From Coprococcus ammoniilyticus (GTDB lineage Bacteria > Bacillota > Clostridia > Lachnospirales > Lachnospiraceae): 64,000 nt of DNA. Shown here piece by piece: positions 33,972 to 42,694 of this stretch (positions are counted from its first letter, which is position 1; the number at the start of each line of letters is the position of its first letter). The DNA is taken from contig NZ_JAOQJS010000005.1 in assembly GCF_025567345.1 (NCBI RefSeq), positions 186,001-250,000 on the forward strand, in the 5' to 3' direction. The notes beneath the pieces were generated by a model. It saw only the letters and a program-made list of their open reading frames with translations. It was not told the DNA's origin and did no database searches. The position numbers and the translations under genes were made by a program.

Positions 33972-34034
33972 AAAAGCAAGGAAACCAAATGAAAATCCCA
34001 ACTTACAGGATTCCCATTTGGTTTCTTTGCTTTT
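33972..34034. terminator. Bidirectional terminator between the PadR operon and bceS
   Basis: A 20-bp stem with one mismatch (AAAAGCAAGGAAACCAAATG at 33972-33991 paired with 34015-34034) lies between convergent genes; A-rich and T-rich flanks serve both directions. Confidence 0.85.
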
Positions 34035-34037
34035 CTT

Positions 34038-35069
34038 TTATTCTTCTACCACCGGAAAATATACTTTTATCTCACAGCCGCCTGCAGCTTCATCAGAGGA
34101 AACATCCAGTTCCACATTCAGGTCATGTGCCATTTCTTTTGCAAGATAAAGTCCCATACCGGTCGCTTTCTTCCGCCGGTCTCCGGAATCTCCGGTAAAG
34201 CCTTTCTCAAATACATACGGAAGATCGCAGGCTTTGATACCCACACCATTATCCCGGACAGACAAAATGATCTGCTCCTGCTCTCTGATACAGGAGATCC
34301 AGAGCTGTGTATCCTTTCCTTTGCTGTATTTGATCGAATTACTGATAAACTGTCCGAGCATAAATGCGAAGCCACGTTTATCGGTAAATAATGTGTTCTC
34401 CTTTATATCAAGCTGAACCTGTATCTTCTGTTCTTCTAACAGTGGTGTGAAATCCTCCAGCACTTCTTTTACACAGGTTTCCGTATCGACCGACTCAAAC
34501 CTGTAATCTTTTCTCGCCCCCTTTAAACGGGCATAGTATAACATCTGGTCGATATATCTCTGCATCTGACAGTTGATCCGGTCAAGCTTGCATACCACAT
34601 CTTCTGATAGCTCGTCTCTGTGATTGTCCAGCATAAATGTCAACAGGGCAAGCGGCGTCTTTACCTCATGCGCCCATGCTTCCACATATTCCTCATAATC
34701 ATTTAGCTGTAACTTCGTCTGTGCGCATTGATCCATCTGTTCATGTAATATCTGACTGAAGCTTCTGATCTCTGCCTGCAGATTCTCCGCATCATGAAAC
34801 AGTTGTTCCTCATGATAGGAATCCGGCACTGCAAGGAATTCATCAAATGCTTTCTTCCGTTTTCTCTCTTTCTTTGCCAGATAAAGAACAGCCGTTACAA
34901 ATACCAGCAGGCTGAACAGAATTACCGATATTGCGATCACCTGAAATGCCTGTGCATCGATCAACCATAACAGCAGGATACTGAGCAGATCAAGCAGTCC
35001 GATGATCCCCAGCCAGAATCTATTCTGTTTTATGATCTGTCCGATCTCCTTTATGGATATATGTTCCAT
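34038..35069 (-). CDS. bceS: BceS-like intramembrane-sensing histidine kinase
   Basis: A 343-residue kinase with two close N-terminal helices (residues about 15-60) and almost no outside loop, the mark of intramembrane-sensing kinases that read the state of a BceAB transporter. It has H-box AHEVKTPLALL, N-box FISNSIKYSKG, DNGVGI and GMGLYLAKEMA. It ends the operon, 2 nt after the regulator gene. Confidence 0.88.
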   Translation of the reverse strand: MEHISIKEIGQIIKQNRFWLGIIGLLDLLSILLLWLIDAQAFQVIAISVILFSLLVFVTAVLYLAKKERKRKKAFDEFLAVPDSYHEEQLFHDAENLQAEIRSFSQILHEQMDQCAQTKLQLNDYEEYVEAWAHEVKTPLALLTFMLDNHRDELSEDVVCKLDRINCQMQRYIDQMLYYARLKGARKDYRFESVDTETCVKEVLEDFTPLLEEQKIQVQLDIKENTLFTDKRGFAFMLGQFISNSIKYSKGKDTQLWISCIREQEQIILSVRDNGVGIKACDLPYVFEKGFTGDSGDRRKKATGMGLYLAKEMAHDLNVELDVSSDEAAGGCEIKVYFPVVEE

Positions 35070-35071
35070 CT

Positions 35072-35752
35072 CTACCTCTCCGATGTCTGTCCGACAAAAC
35101 GATATCCGACGCCACGCACAGGAATGATCTGCCGTGGCATATCAAGATTTGCCATTGTCTTTTTCAGTCTTGTAAGATTCACCTGTAAGGCATTTTCATC
35201 GATGAATTCTGCCGTTCCCCATAAGGCGATACAAAGCTCTTCTTTCGTCACAATATCCGATCCGTGCTCTAAGAATATCTCAAGAATCTTTCCCTGATTC
35301 TGCGGCAGGATAACAGACTGGTTATGAATGTATAAAGTATAGGTCTGGCGGTCAAGGAGAAATCCATTTCCTTCCAAAAGGTTATTTCTTCCCTCGTACC
35401 GTTTCAACACATTGGATACTCTGGCAAGCAGGCGTTCTTTTCTGCACGGCTTCGTCAGGAATTCATCTGCGCCCAGATCCAAAGAATGCAGTTCATCCTG
35501 AAGCTGATCCCTTGATGTCAGAACCAGAACCGGTATGGAGCTTTTCTGCTTCAGTTCCCGGCAGATCTGAAATCCACCCATGCCCGGCAGATTCAGATCG
35601 AGCAGCACCAGATCCGGGGATGCCGCAAGAATAGCTGCTGCCGCATTCTCAAAATCCGTGATACCGCTGGTCTGATAGCCCACCTTCTGCAATATAGCTT
35701 CCAGTTCTTCCCGCATCATATCTTCATCTTCTACCACTGCTATATGCTTCAT
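35072..35752 (-). CDS. bceR: BceR-like OmpR-family response regulator
   Basis: A 226-residue regulator: receiver domain with VEDEDMM, phospho-site LVLLDLNLPGMGG and the lysine in FLTKPCRKE, then an OmpR-type winged helix (LCIALWGTAEFIDENALQVN, later IIPVRGVGYRFV). Paired with BceS; it should activate bceAB in response to cell-wall-active peptides. Two 33-bp dyads upstream of bceA are candidate binding sites. Confidence 0.88.
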   Translation of the reverse strand: MKHIAVVEDEDMMREELEAILQKVGYQTSGITDFENAAAAILAASPDLVLLDLNLPGMGGFQICRELKQKSSIPVLVLTSRDQLQDELHSLDLGADEFLTKPCRKERLLARVSNVLKRYEGRNNLLEGNGFLLDRQTYTLYIHNQSVILPQNQGKILEIFLEHGSDIVTKEELCIALWGTAEFIDENALQVNLTRLKKTMANLDMPRQIIPVRGVGYRFVGQTSER

Positions 35753-35816
35753 ATCTACTCCTCATCTATCAGTCAAGGTTTCACGCCATCGCCATTGATC
35801 TTCATCTGCTCTGAAT

Positions 35817-37904
35817 CTACTCCTCACGTTCCGGTACCATCAGTGTCAGAAGATACCGGTTGCTTGACCGTTTTACAAATGCCATATAAATGCATTCTAC
35901 CACACAGAGCAACAAAATCATAGCCGCAGCAAGCAGCATGGCATCCCCGATACTATTTGAGATCATACCGGAAACCAGTGTAAGGACGGCGCGCACACCG
36001 AAGATACTGCTGATGCCTGCAACGACAACCGGCATACCAAAGTACCAGTTGATCTGCTTTCTTGCGGAACGGCAGAGCAGTTCATAGGTTGCTCCAAGCC
36101 GGATCAGTGTCTTATATCTGCGGCCGGATTTCTGCTGCCCCATCAGGAATTGTACCCCGATCACGGTATTTGCAATGATCAGGAAAATGATCGCCAGATA
36201 GATCGTGATATAACTTGCTGCTACGATATAGAACATCCGGCGTCCCATATTTTTCAGATAACTTTCATACTCAATATTTTTTGCTGCAAAATCAATCTGC
36301 GCAAGTTTATCATTCATCTGCATGACCGACTGAAGCAGGTTATCTCCCTTGACCTTTGACTGATCCAGCACACCGTTCAGATAGATCGTGCTGTCCCATG
36401 TATATTTGTCAAATACTTCATCCGGCACGATCAGGGCAAAGGATAACGTAATTGCCCGATCTGTGACAATCGGTGTGGTCTGTATCTTACCGGTCAGATA
36501 CATCTTATGATCCAGATATGCTACCTCCGGGCGGTCTGCCAGAATATCATTTATATTCTGATTCATACTATCCGATGTAAATTCCAGACTTTTAAATACT
36601 GCCGCCTCATCGTCTGACAATGCAAGAGGTTCTTTCCCTGCAAGTTCGAGTACATGATTATATCCGCTCAAAGAGATCAGATATGGATATGACACATATT
36701 CCAGATTGTTAAGCAGAATATCTTTATCCTCTGAATCCGGCAGTTGTTCTACCCGGTTCATAACGGATGACAGATCAAATACATCGTAATCACCATTTGC
36801 ACCCGGAATAAGATGACCGACCCGCACCTCAAACAGATCGGAGAAATCCTGTTCCAGTCCGTTGTCTGTCAGAAGTTTTTTTACATTTGCCACACCCTGT
36901 TCCTGATCTTCTTCGTAATTCTCAAATGTATAATCCATGATATGGATATTTCCCTTTTCATTTCCATAGGAAAATGCGATCACGATTCCTGCACCAAAAC
37001 AGCAGAGGGCTGCAAGGATCAGAATAGAACTGATCGATAAGGTACTGGATTTTCTTATGACATTTTCCTGCACCTGACGGAAATTAAATACCCGAAGGGC
37101 AGCTCTCCCATGGCTGTGTTTTGCCAGACGGTCGATAAAAAACCGCATGCCATAGAATAAGAGCAACATACCGACAAAACCGATCAATATTGTCTCAGAC
37201 ATCTTACGAAGTGTCGTCCATGATCTTCCTCCAATCGCCATGCTGTATGCTACAGCCAGACAGATAATACCGAGAACGAAACTTACCGCATAGACACCAG
37301 CCGGGAACTGCTTCTTTGTTCCCTCCGGTGTATCAACTAACAACGCACCGATCTCCTGTCCCGCGATCTTCCCGCTTAAGATCAGGAATGCAACCAGCTT
37401 AATCACCAGAAATCCAACAGCAGTGATTATGATTGCCTGAATGGAGAATGTTACCTGATGACCGACGATCCCAAGTCCTACACATTTGGCTGTGATCAGA
37501 CTGATCAGTTCAGATAATAAAATGGCAATCGGAAGTCCTGTTATAAGGGCTGCCAGACTGCTTCCTATATCTTCTGCAAGAAGCATCCCGAATAGCTTGC
37601 TTCTCCTCATTCCCATCATCAGGTAGACGCCAAATTCGTGTCTTCTTCGTTCCAGTTGGAATTTGCTTGCATAGTAGATCAGGAAGAATAAGATCACCAG
37701 TGTCATTACAAAAAATGCAGGTATGATCTGGAACAGACGATCTACCGCATCACTCTCCATTTTCTTAAGGAATACCATAACATCCTGTGAAGAAAGTGAC
37801 AGGATAATATAGAATGCCACGATGGATATTACTAACGAGGAGAAAAATAAACCGTTTTCTTTTCTGTTTCGTTTACTGTTTTTTCGGATCAGTTTAAAGA
37901 ACAT
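35817..37904 (-). CDS. bceB: BceB-like ABC permease
   Basis: About 695 residues with ten predicted helices in the 1+4... FtsX pattern and a large outside domain between helices seven and eight (about residues 330-520), the BceB/VraG sensor-resistance topology. I place the start at 37904 (MFFKLIRKN) because GAGGGGGCAGCGCAA precedes it; the longer frame runs through the end of bceA. With BceA it frees lipid II-cycle targets from bacitracin-like or lantibiotic peptides and signals to BceS. Confidence 0.87.
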   Translation of the reverse strand: MFFKLIRKNSKRNRKENGLFFSSLVISIVAFYIILSLSSQDVMVFLKKMESDAVDRLFQIIPAFFVMTLVILFFLIYYASKFQLERRRHEFGVYLMMGMRRSKLFGMLLAEDIGSSLAALITGLPIAILLSELISLITAKCVGLGIVGHQVTFSIQAIIITAVGFLVIKLVAFLILSGKIAGQEIGALLVDTPEGTKKQFPAGVYAVSFVLGIICLAVAYSMAIGGRSWTTLRKMSETILIGFVGMLLLFYGMRFFIDRLAKHSHGRAALRVFNFRQVQENVIRKSSTLSISSILILAALCCFGAGIVIAFSYGNEKGNIHIMDYTFENYEEDQEQGVANVKKLLTDNGLEQDFSDLFEVRVGHLIPGANGDYDVFDLSSVMNRVEQLPDSEDKDILLNNLEYVSYPYLISLSGYNHVLELAGKEPLALSDDEAAVFKSLEFTSDSMNQNINDILADRPEVAYLDHKMYLTGKIQTTPIVTDRAITLSFALIVPDEVFDKYTWDSTIYLNGVLDQSKVKGDNLLQSVMQMNDKLAQIDFAAKNIEYESYLKNMGRRMFYIVAASYITIYLAIIFLIIANTVIGVQFLMGQQKSGRRYKTLIRLGATYELLCRSARKQINWYFGMPVVVAGISSIFGVRAVLTLVSGMISNSIGDAMLLAAAMILLLCVVECIYMAFVKRSSNRYLLTLMVPEREE

Positions 37905-38667
37905 TTGCGCTGCCCCCTCCCAACTGTGCCATGACCTGCAAGATTCTTTCATAGAACTGTTGCTGTGTCTCTGCGAGCAGATCCCGTCTTAATTCATGGA
38001 AGATCACGCCATCCTGAATGAACAGGATACGCTTGCAATAGCTTGCTGCATTGGAATCATGCGTTACCATCAAAACAGTTGCCTTCTCATCCCGGTTCAG
38101 ACCGGCTAATTTCTCCATCAAAGCTTTGGCATTTCTGGAATCAAGTGCTCCGGTTGGTTCATCTGCCAGAATGATACCCGGATTCAGGATCAGCGCTCTG
38201 GCTGCTGCCAGTCTCTGCTTCTGTCCGCCTGACATCTGCGATGGGAACTTATCCAGTACCTCGGTGATCTCCAGATATTCCGTTAACTGCTCCAGACGTT
38301 TTCCGCCCTCTGCCTCCGATATGTTATGAATCGACAATGGAACCATGATGTTCTCACGTCCGGTCAGATTATCCAGCAGTTCAAAATTCTGGAACAGGTA
38401 TCCGATCTCCTTGCCACGGTATCCTGCCAGCTTCTTGCCCTTCAACCTCTGGATCTCTGTACCCTTCATCCGGATCTTGCCGCTGTCCGGCTGGATCACT
38501 GTTGCGATACAGTTTAATAACGTTGACTTACCGGAACCGCTGCTTCCCATAATTCCTAAAAACTCGCCCGGCATCACCTGAAATGTGATTCCATTCAATG
38601 CCTTTGTCTGGTTTGGTTCCTTTCCATAATATTTTTTCAGATCTTCTATCTCTAATAATGCATCCAT
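37894..38667 (-). CDS. bceA: BceA-like ABC ATPase
   Basis: A 257-residue ATPase with Walker A MGSSGSGKST, signature QMSGGQKQRLAAARAL, Walker B IILADEPTGALD and VTHDSN. It is in the MacB/BceA group and overlaps bceB by 11 bp. First gene of bceA-bceB-bceR-bceS, with AAGGAGGCGGCAGC upstream of the ATG. Confidence 0.9.
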   Translation of the reverse strand: MDALLEIEDLKKYYGKEPNQTKALNGITFQVMPGEFLGIMGSSGSGKSTLLNCIATVIQPDSGKIRMKGTEIQRLKGKKLAGYRGKEIGYLFQNFELLDNLTGRENIMVPLSIHNISEAEGGKRLEQLTEYLEITEVLDKFPSQMSGGQKQRLAAARALILNPGIILADEPTGALDSRNAKALMEKLAGLNRDEKATVLMVTHDSNAASYCKRILFIQDGVIFHELRRDLLAETQQQFYERILQVMAQLGGGSANVL

Positions 38668-38714
38668 GCTGCCGCCTCCTTGTACTTTCTTAATTGCTGT
38701 TGTCTGACTTCTTG

Positions 38715-38747
38715 GGGTATCATGGTTTCCTTCGCTCTCTCATACCC
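38715..38747. promoter_or_regulatory. Dyad site A upstream of bceA
   Basis: GGGTATCAT at the left end and TCATACCC at the right end form a 33-bp inverted repeat about 50 bp before the bceA start. It matches site B (38767-38799) in half-sites and in length. Confidence 0.6.
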
Positions 38748-38766
38748 GCTGCTGCCCGGCTCCTGT

Positions 38767-38799
38767 GGGTATCATAATTTATTTCTTAATTTCATACCC
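38767..38799. promoter_or_regulatory. Dyad site B upstream of bceA
   Basis: GTGGGTATCATAA and TTTCATACCCAC form a 33-bp inverted repeat whose centre is 52 bp, five helical turns, from that of site A. Two identical-spaced dyads on one DNA face suggest cooperative binding, most simply by BceR. Confidence 0.6.
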
Positions 38800-38802
38800 A
38801 CC

Positions 38803-38880
38803 ATATCTGACAATATTTATACTATCAGATATCTTCCTCAAATAACACTTACACTGAATGAAAGGTTTTGCCTGTATAAT
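38803..38880 (+). promoter_or_regulatory. hcp promoter region with an ATATCTGA palindrome
   Basis: ATATCTGA (38803-38810) and TCAGATAT (38825-38832) form a perfect dyad with a 14-bp gap. A TATAAT (38875-38880) lies downstream with no good -35, as in activator-driven promoters; the dyad centre is about 70 bp before the likely start of transcription. The hcp gene starts at 39030; nothing else was seen in the remaining leader. The site is not a standard FNR or CRP box. Confidence 0.45.
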
Positions 38881-39029
38881 TCCGGAAACATCCGACGATA
38901 CTAAATATGTTTAAAAAGATAATTGCAGAATTATTATATATATTGCTCATACATGAACAGCATGACTTACCAACACAGTATATATGCGATTCCGCACTCA
39001 TCAGTAAAATTCCATCAGGAGGTTATCCC

Positions 39030-40793
39030 ATGTCAAATATGTTTTGTTTTCAGTGCCAGCAGACGGCTGGCAATAAAGCCTGTGTAAATACCGGAGTCTG
39101 CGGTAAGCAGCCCTCGACATCCAATCTGCAGGACGAATTGATCTGTGAACTGATACGACTTGCCGAAGCAGCCGAGCTTACAAAGAAATCCTTGCAACAG
39201 AAAAAAGAGACAGATCCCAAACTTCTGTCCCGATACCTGAACACCCGAAAATCCGCTGACCGCCTGCTGATCGACGGCTTATTTACGACACTTACAAATG
39301 TAAATTTTGATGATAAAGCAATCAAAGATTACATCAAAGAAGTGCAGAAAAACCAGAAGGATATCATGCGCTGTATGCCTACAGACATATGTAGCATATC
39401 AGATATCGCATATAAGAACTTCCCGACTACAAATATGAACTTCTCAGATACAAATATGAATTCATCAACAGCAAATATCAATCCTCCGACCTGTGGATTG
39501 AAAGATCCACATGATATCCCGGTAATCAGCCTGTGGGATGGTACGGACGATATCGTGTCACTCCGCTCCACGTTATTGTTCGGCTTAAAGGGAATGGCTG
39601 CGTATGCGCATCATGCAATGAATCTCGGCTATCAAAATGATAATGTAACAACCTGGTTCTATAAGGGCTTGTGTGAAGTGAACCGCGAACACTCGGTAGA
39701 AGAATGGATCGAGCTTATTATGGAATTTGGAAAAGTGAACTATCAGTGCATGGAACTGCTCGATAAGGCAAATACCGAATCCTTCGGCACACCAACGCCG
39801 ACTAAGGTTCACACCGATATCCGCAAGGGGCCTTTCATTGTTGTATCCGGTCATGATCTCCGCGATCTGGATCTGCTCTTAAAACAGACCGAAGGAACCG
39901 GGATCAATGTCTATACACATTGCGAAATGCTTCCGGCTCACGGCTATCCAAAATTAGCCGCCTATAAGCATCTTGCCGGCAACTTCGGAACTGCATGGCA
40001 GAGCCAGCAGACGGAATTTGAAAATATTCCTGCGCCCGTCCTCTTTACAACCAACTGCCTGATGCCCCCACGCCCAAGCTATGAGGATCGCATCTACACT
40101 ACCTCTGTTGTCGGCTATGAAGGAATGGTGCATATCGAGGGAACAAAGGATGGCAAGAAGGATTTTACTCCGATCATCAAGCATGCCCTAAAGCTGGGCG
40201 GCTATGAACACGATCACAGCATGAGCGGTATCAATGGCGGACATATCCTGACAACAGGATTTGCACATGGCGCAGTCCTCTCCCATGCAGATAAACTTAC
40301 AGCCGCCATCAAGAATGGTGATATCAAACACATCTTCTTAGTTGGCGGCTGTGACGGTGCCCATCCGGGCAGAAATTATTATACGGAATTTGTAAAACAG
40401 ACTCCTATGGATTCTCTCGTTCTGACACTTGCCTGTGGCAAATACCGGTTCAATGATCTCGACCTGGGTGAGATCGATGGAATTCCAAGGATCTTAGATA
40501 TGGGGCAGTGTAATGATTCTTACAGTGCGATCAAAGTTGCCCTTGCACTGGCAGAAGCTTTTAACTGTGATATCAACGAGCTTCCTCTGACTCTCGTTCT
40601 TTCATGGTATGAACAGAAGGCTGTCTGCATCCTTTTAACCCTGCTTGCCCTCGGTGTCAAAAACATCTATCTCGGCCCAACCCTTCCGGCATTCATGACA
40701 GAGACCGTTGTCCGTTTTCTGGTTGACACCTACAACCTGCAGCCGATCACGGCTCCTGAGCAGGATATGGATGCGATCCTCGGGCGCGGCTAA
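39030..40793 (+). CDS. hcp: Hybrid cluster protein (hydroxylamine reductase)
   Basis: A 587-residue protein with the class I N-terminal cluster motif C-x2-C-x8-C-x5-C (residues 6, 9, 18 and 24) and the hybrid-cluster ligand regions CEMLPAHGYPKL, FTTNCLMPP, VGGCDGAHPGRNYY, LACGKYRFN and MGQCNDSYSA. Hcp reduces hydroxylamine in vitro and is linked to nitric oxide defence and S-nitrosylation. The start at 39030 (MSNMFCFQ) follows ATCAGGAGGTTATCCC; the longer frame has no such site. It is some 35-40 residues longer than usual, partly because of three seven-residue repeats near residues 133-153 (TNMNFSD, TNMNSST, ANINPPT). Confidence 0.93.
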   Translation: MSNMFCFQCQQTAGNKACVNTGVCGKQPSTSNLQDELICELIRLAEAAELTKKSLQQKKETDPKLLSRYLNTRKSADRLLIDGLFTTLTNVNFDDKAIKDYIKEVQKNQKDIMRCMPTDICSISDIAYKNFPTTNMNFSDTNMNSSTANINPPTCGLKDPHDIPVISLWDGTDDIVSLRSTLLFGLKGMAAYAHHAMNLGYQNDNVTTWFYKGLCEVNREHSVEEWIELIMEFGKVNYQCMELLDKANTESFGTPTPTKVHTDIRKGPFIVVSGHDLRDLDLLLKQTEGTGINVYTHCEMLPAHGYPKLAAYKHLAGNFGTAWQSQQTEFENIPAPVLFTTNCLMPPRPSYEDRIYTTSVVGYEGMVHIEGTKDGKKDFTPIIKHALKLGGYEHDHSMSGINGGHILTTGFAHGAVLSHADKLTAAIKNGDIKHIFLVGGCDGAHPGRNYYTEFVKQTPMDSLVLTLACGKYRFNDLDLGEIDGIPRILDMGQCNDSYSAIKVALALAEAFNCDINELPLTLVLSWYEQKAVCILLTLLALGVKNIYLGPTLPAFMTETVVRFLVDTYNLQPITAPEQDMDAILGRG

Positions 40794-40862
40794 ATAGTCA
40801 GCCGGCATCATCCCATTCCGGCAACAGCTTCATCACACGTTCCGGCAAACATCAGTGCTTTA

Positions 40863-41468
40863 TCACACATTCTGGTAACCACCACAATAAGGGCAGCGGC
40901 TGGCATATCCGGTTGCTGCCTTATAAGAAGCACCGCAGTTCGAACATCGGACTGCGATCAGGTGAAGCTGTTCCGGATCGATCGGCTTGTTGTCCATCAG
41001 CTCTTCTTCTCTTCTGAGCCGTTCTCCACGGACAGAAGCAGGATCATAACTGTACTTACCATTGTATTCATAGATATCGATCGTCATTCCGATCGGGAAC
41101 ATGGAATCCGCTCCTCCACTGATCGAAGTCGGCAGGATCACTTCCCGCTCGATACCATAATTATCAAAATAATGCACCTTTACATTTAAAGGAAATCTGC
41201 CATTTACCATATAAGATGTATTTTTTACATAACCATAAATCTTCGCTGTATACTTTTCACCATGTACACGGATCATTTTCTTGTTATGGAGCATAACAAG
41301 GATCGTCACGATAAAACATAATCCAAGTACCACAAACATTAATGGAATTAATATAAATGCCCCGGGCTTACCAAATGCAAATAAAAAGATCAATGTCATA
41401 AAAAGCCCTATTCCTGCAAAACCCACTCCGACAATCATACATATCTTCTGTGCACTGTTCATATCCAT
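40863..41468 (-). CDS. Membrane protein with C-terminal zinc ribbon
   Basis: A 201-residue protein: two helices near residues 10-55, a beta-rich middle part (KYTAKIYGYVKNTSYMVNG...VKVHYFDNYGIEREV), and a zinc ribbon CSNCGASYKAATGYASRCPYCGG at the end. It resembles DUF3592-type membrane proteins with a rubredoxin-like tail. Function unknown. Start at 41468 after GGGAGGCAG. It is convergent with hcp. Confidence 0.7.
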   Translation of the reverse strand: MDMNSAQKICMIVGVGFAGIGLFMTLIFLFAFGKPGAFILIPLMFVVLGLCFIVTILVMLHNKKMIRVHGEKYTAKIYGYVKNTSYMVNGRFPLNVKVHYFDNYGIEREVILPTSISGGADSMFPIGMTIDIYEYNGKYSYDPASVRGERLRREEELMDNKPIDPEQLHLIAVRCSNCGASYKAATGYASRCPYCGGYQNV

Positions 41469-41627
41469 CTGCCTCCCACATAGTGATCATAACTATGATA
41501 CTAGCATCTACCCATTTATAAGTCAAACAAATCCATGTATTATTGCGTATACAATTATCTGTTTTCACCTATGATATTCTTTATACCTGCATATGAAATT
41601 TTATAAGTTTGAATATGAAATTTTCAC

Positions 41628-41656
41628 TTGCATTTTTACTAAAAGCTTAGTATAAT
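41628..41656 (+). promoter_or_regulatory. Promoter of the DUF2798 gene
   Basis: TTGCAT (41628-41633) and TATAAT (41651-41656) are exactly 17 bp apart. The start codon is 210 bp downstream, leaving a leader of about 200 nt. The 160 bp between the divergent gene at 41468 and this promoter show nothing else. Confidence 0.72.
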
Positions 41657-41706
41657 GACCGACGTTGTAAAAATTGAAGAAAAAGCTTTGGTATAAAATT
41701 GGAAAC

Positions 41707-41791
41707 GACACAAGTGTGCTCCTGATATTTCACCTCGTTTGCCGACGGATGAGCATATCACTTGATAACGAACAACACATGTGTCTTTTTT
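41707..41791 (+). promoter_or_regulatory. Leader hairpin with T6 tract before the DUF2798 gene
   Basis: GACACAAGTGT (41707-41717) pairs with ACACATGTGTC (41775-41785), directly followed by T6. The loop of about 57 nt has further partial pairing. Being inside the leader, this looks like a transcription attenuator or the expression platform of an unknown riboswitch. I could not match it to a known class. Confidence 0.55.
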
Positions 41792-41866
41792 GTGCTTATT
41801 TTTAAGATATTTGCAGTTTTAGTTCTGCATTTATTCAGATTATTTATCAAAAAGGAGATTTATTTT

Positions 41867-42325
41867 ATGCCAAAAACTTTATTTCAAAACATTGTTTTCA
41901 CATTAATGATGTCTTTTCTTATGGTCTATGCCATGATCTGCTACAACATTTCCCTAAACACGGGTGGAATGTCAAACTCCGTTTTCTTAGCCGCCTTTCA
42001 TGAGCTTATCATCATGTGGCCGGTTGCCTTTTTACTTGAATTCCTGTTTGTAGATAAGGCTGCACATGCTCTTGCATTCCGCTTCGTGAAGCCGGATGAC
42101 CGCCCGATCATCATCACGCTTGCAATTTCTACCATGATCATCTGCATTATGTGTCCTTGCATGAGCCTTGTTGCCACTATTTTATTCAAGCATGCCGGTC
42201 GTCAGTTTGCAGCCGTGTGGCTCCAGACCACCTTCTTAAACTTCCCGGTAGCTTTCTTCTGGCAGCTTTTTTACTGCGGTCCATTTATCCGTCTGATCTT
42301 CCGCAAGCTTTTTCCAGAGAAATAA
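41867..42325 (+). CDS. DUF2798-like membrane protein
   Basis: A 152-residue protein with four hydrophobic segments arranged as two similar halves (NIVFTLMMSFLMVYAMICYN and IITLAISTMIICIMCPCMSL), matching the DUF2798 pattern of tandem two-helix repeats. Function unknown. Start at 41867 after AAAAAGGAGATTTATTTT. The long leader with its terminator suggests regulated expression. Confidence 0.72.
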   Translation: MPKTLFQNIVFTLMMSFLMVYAMICYNISLNTGGMSNSVFLAAFHELIIMWPVAFLLEFLFVDKAAHALAFRFVKPDDRPIIITLAISTMIICIMCPCMSLVATILFKHAGRQFAAVWLQTTFLNFPVAFFWQLFYCGPFIRLIFRKLFPEK

Positions 42326-42336
42326 GTCTGCATAAA

Positions 42337-42378
42337 CAATGGATTCGATTGATCCGGCAGGCTGGCACTCGAATCCAT
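42337..42378 (+). terminator. Terminator after the DUF2798 gene
   Basis: AATGGATTCGA (42337-42347) pairs perfectly with TCGAATCCATT (42368-42378), followed by an A/T-rich stretch. Confidence 0.78.
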
Positions 42379-42400
42379 TATTTATATTATGAAATTAGAG

Positions 42401-42688
42401 AATCCCCTCCGACAGATGGTTATATGCGTAACGTTTTACCTGTATTTCTTATCTGGTCATCAGACGTTTTCTAACTATGACATTTGCGAAGATTTCGTTG
42501 TGAGCTGCATATTGCCAGTAAATACGGGTGCCTGTTCGAGCTCAAAGAGCGAGTTGGCACAGGAGTATTTACGAATCAGGCATATGCAGCAAACAGAAAT
42601 CATAGCAAGTCATAGTAAAAAACGGCTGACTGCCAGATAGGAAATACAGATAAAGCCCCATATGTATAACCATCTGTCGGAGGGGATT
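42401..42688 (+). repeat. Giant hairpin with conserved head (copy E1)
   Basis: A nested inverted repeat of 288 nt between convergent genes. The outer arms (AATCCCCTCCGACAGATGG / CCATCTGTCGGAGGGGATT) and inner arms pair over about 90 bp. The head at 42492-42600 is shared with copies E2-E4, with paired changes such as CTGCATAT/ATATGCAG, AAATAC/GTATTT, GTGCC/GGCAC and GCTC/GAGC. The outermost arms match the terminator at 51619-51672, as if the element had entered the loop of such a terminator behind the sucrose-phosphorylase gene. Confidence 0.85.
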
Positions 42689-42694
42689 TACACA

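Noticed and set aside
38907..39029. N-terminal extension of Hcp by 41 residues
   Set aside because: No ribosome site precedes the first ATG, while AGGAGG lies before MSNMFCFQ, which begins with the usual Hcp N-terminus.
41641..41700. Direct repeats AAAAGCTT...GTATAA as operator pair
   Set aside because: The two copies match over about 14 A/T-rich bases only, and one is the -10 region itself.
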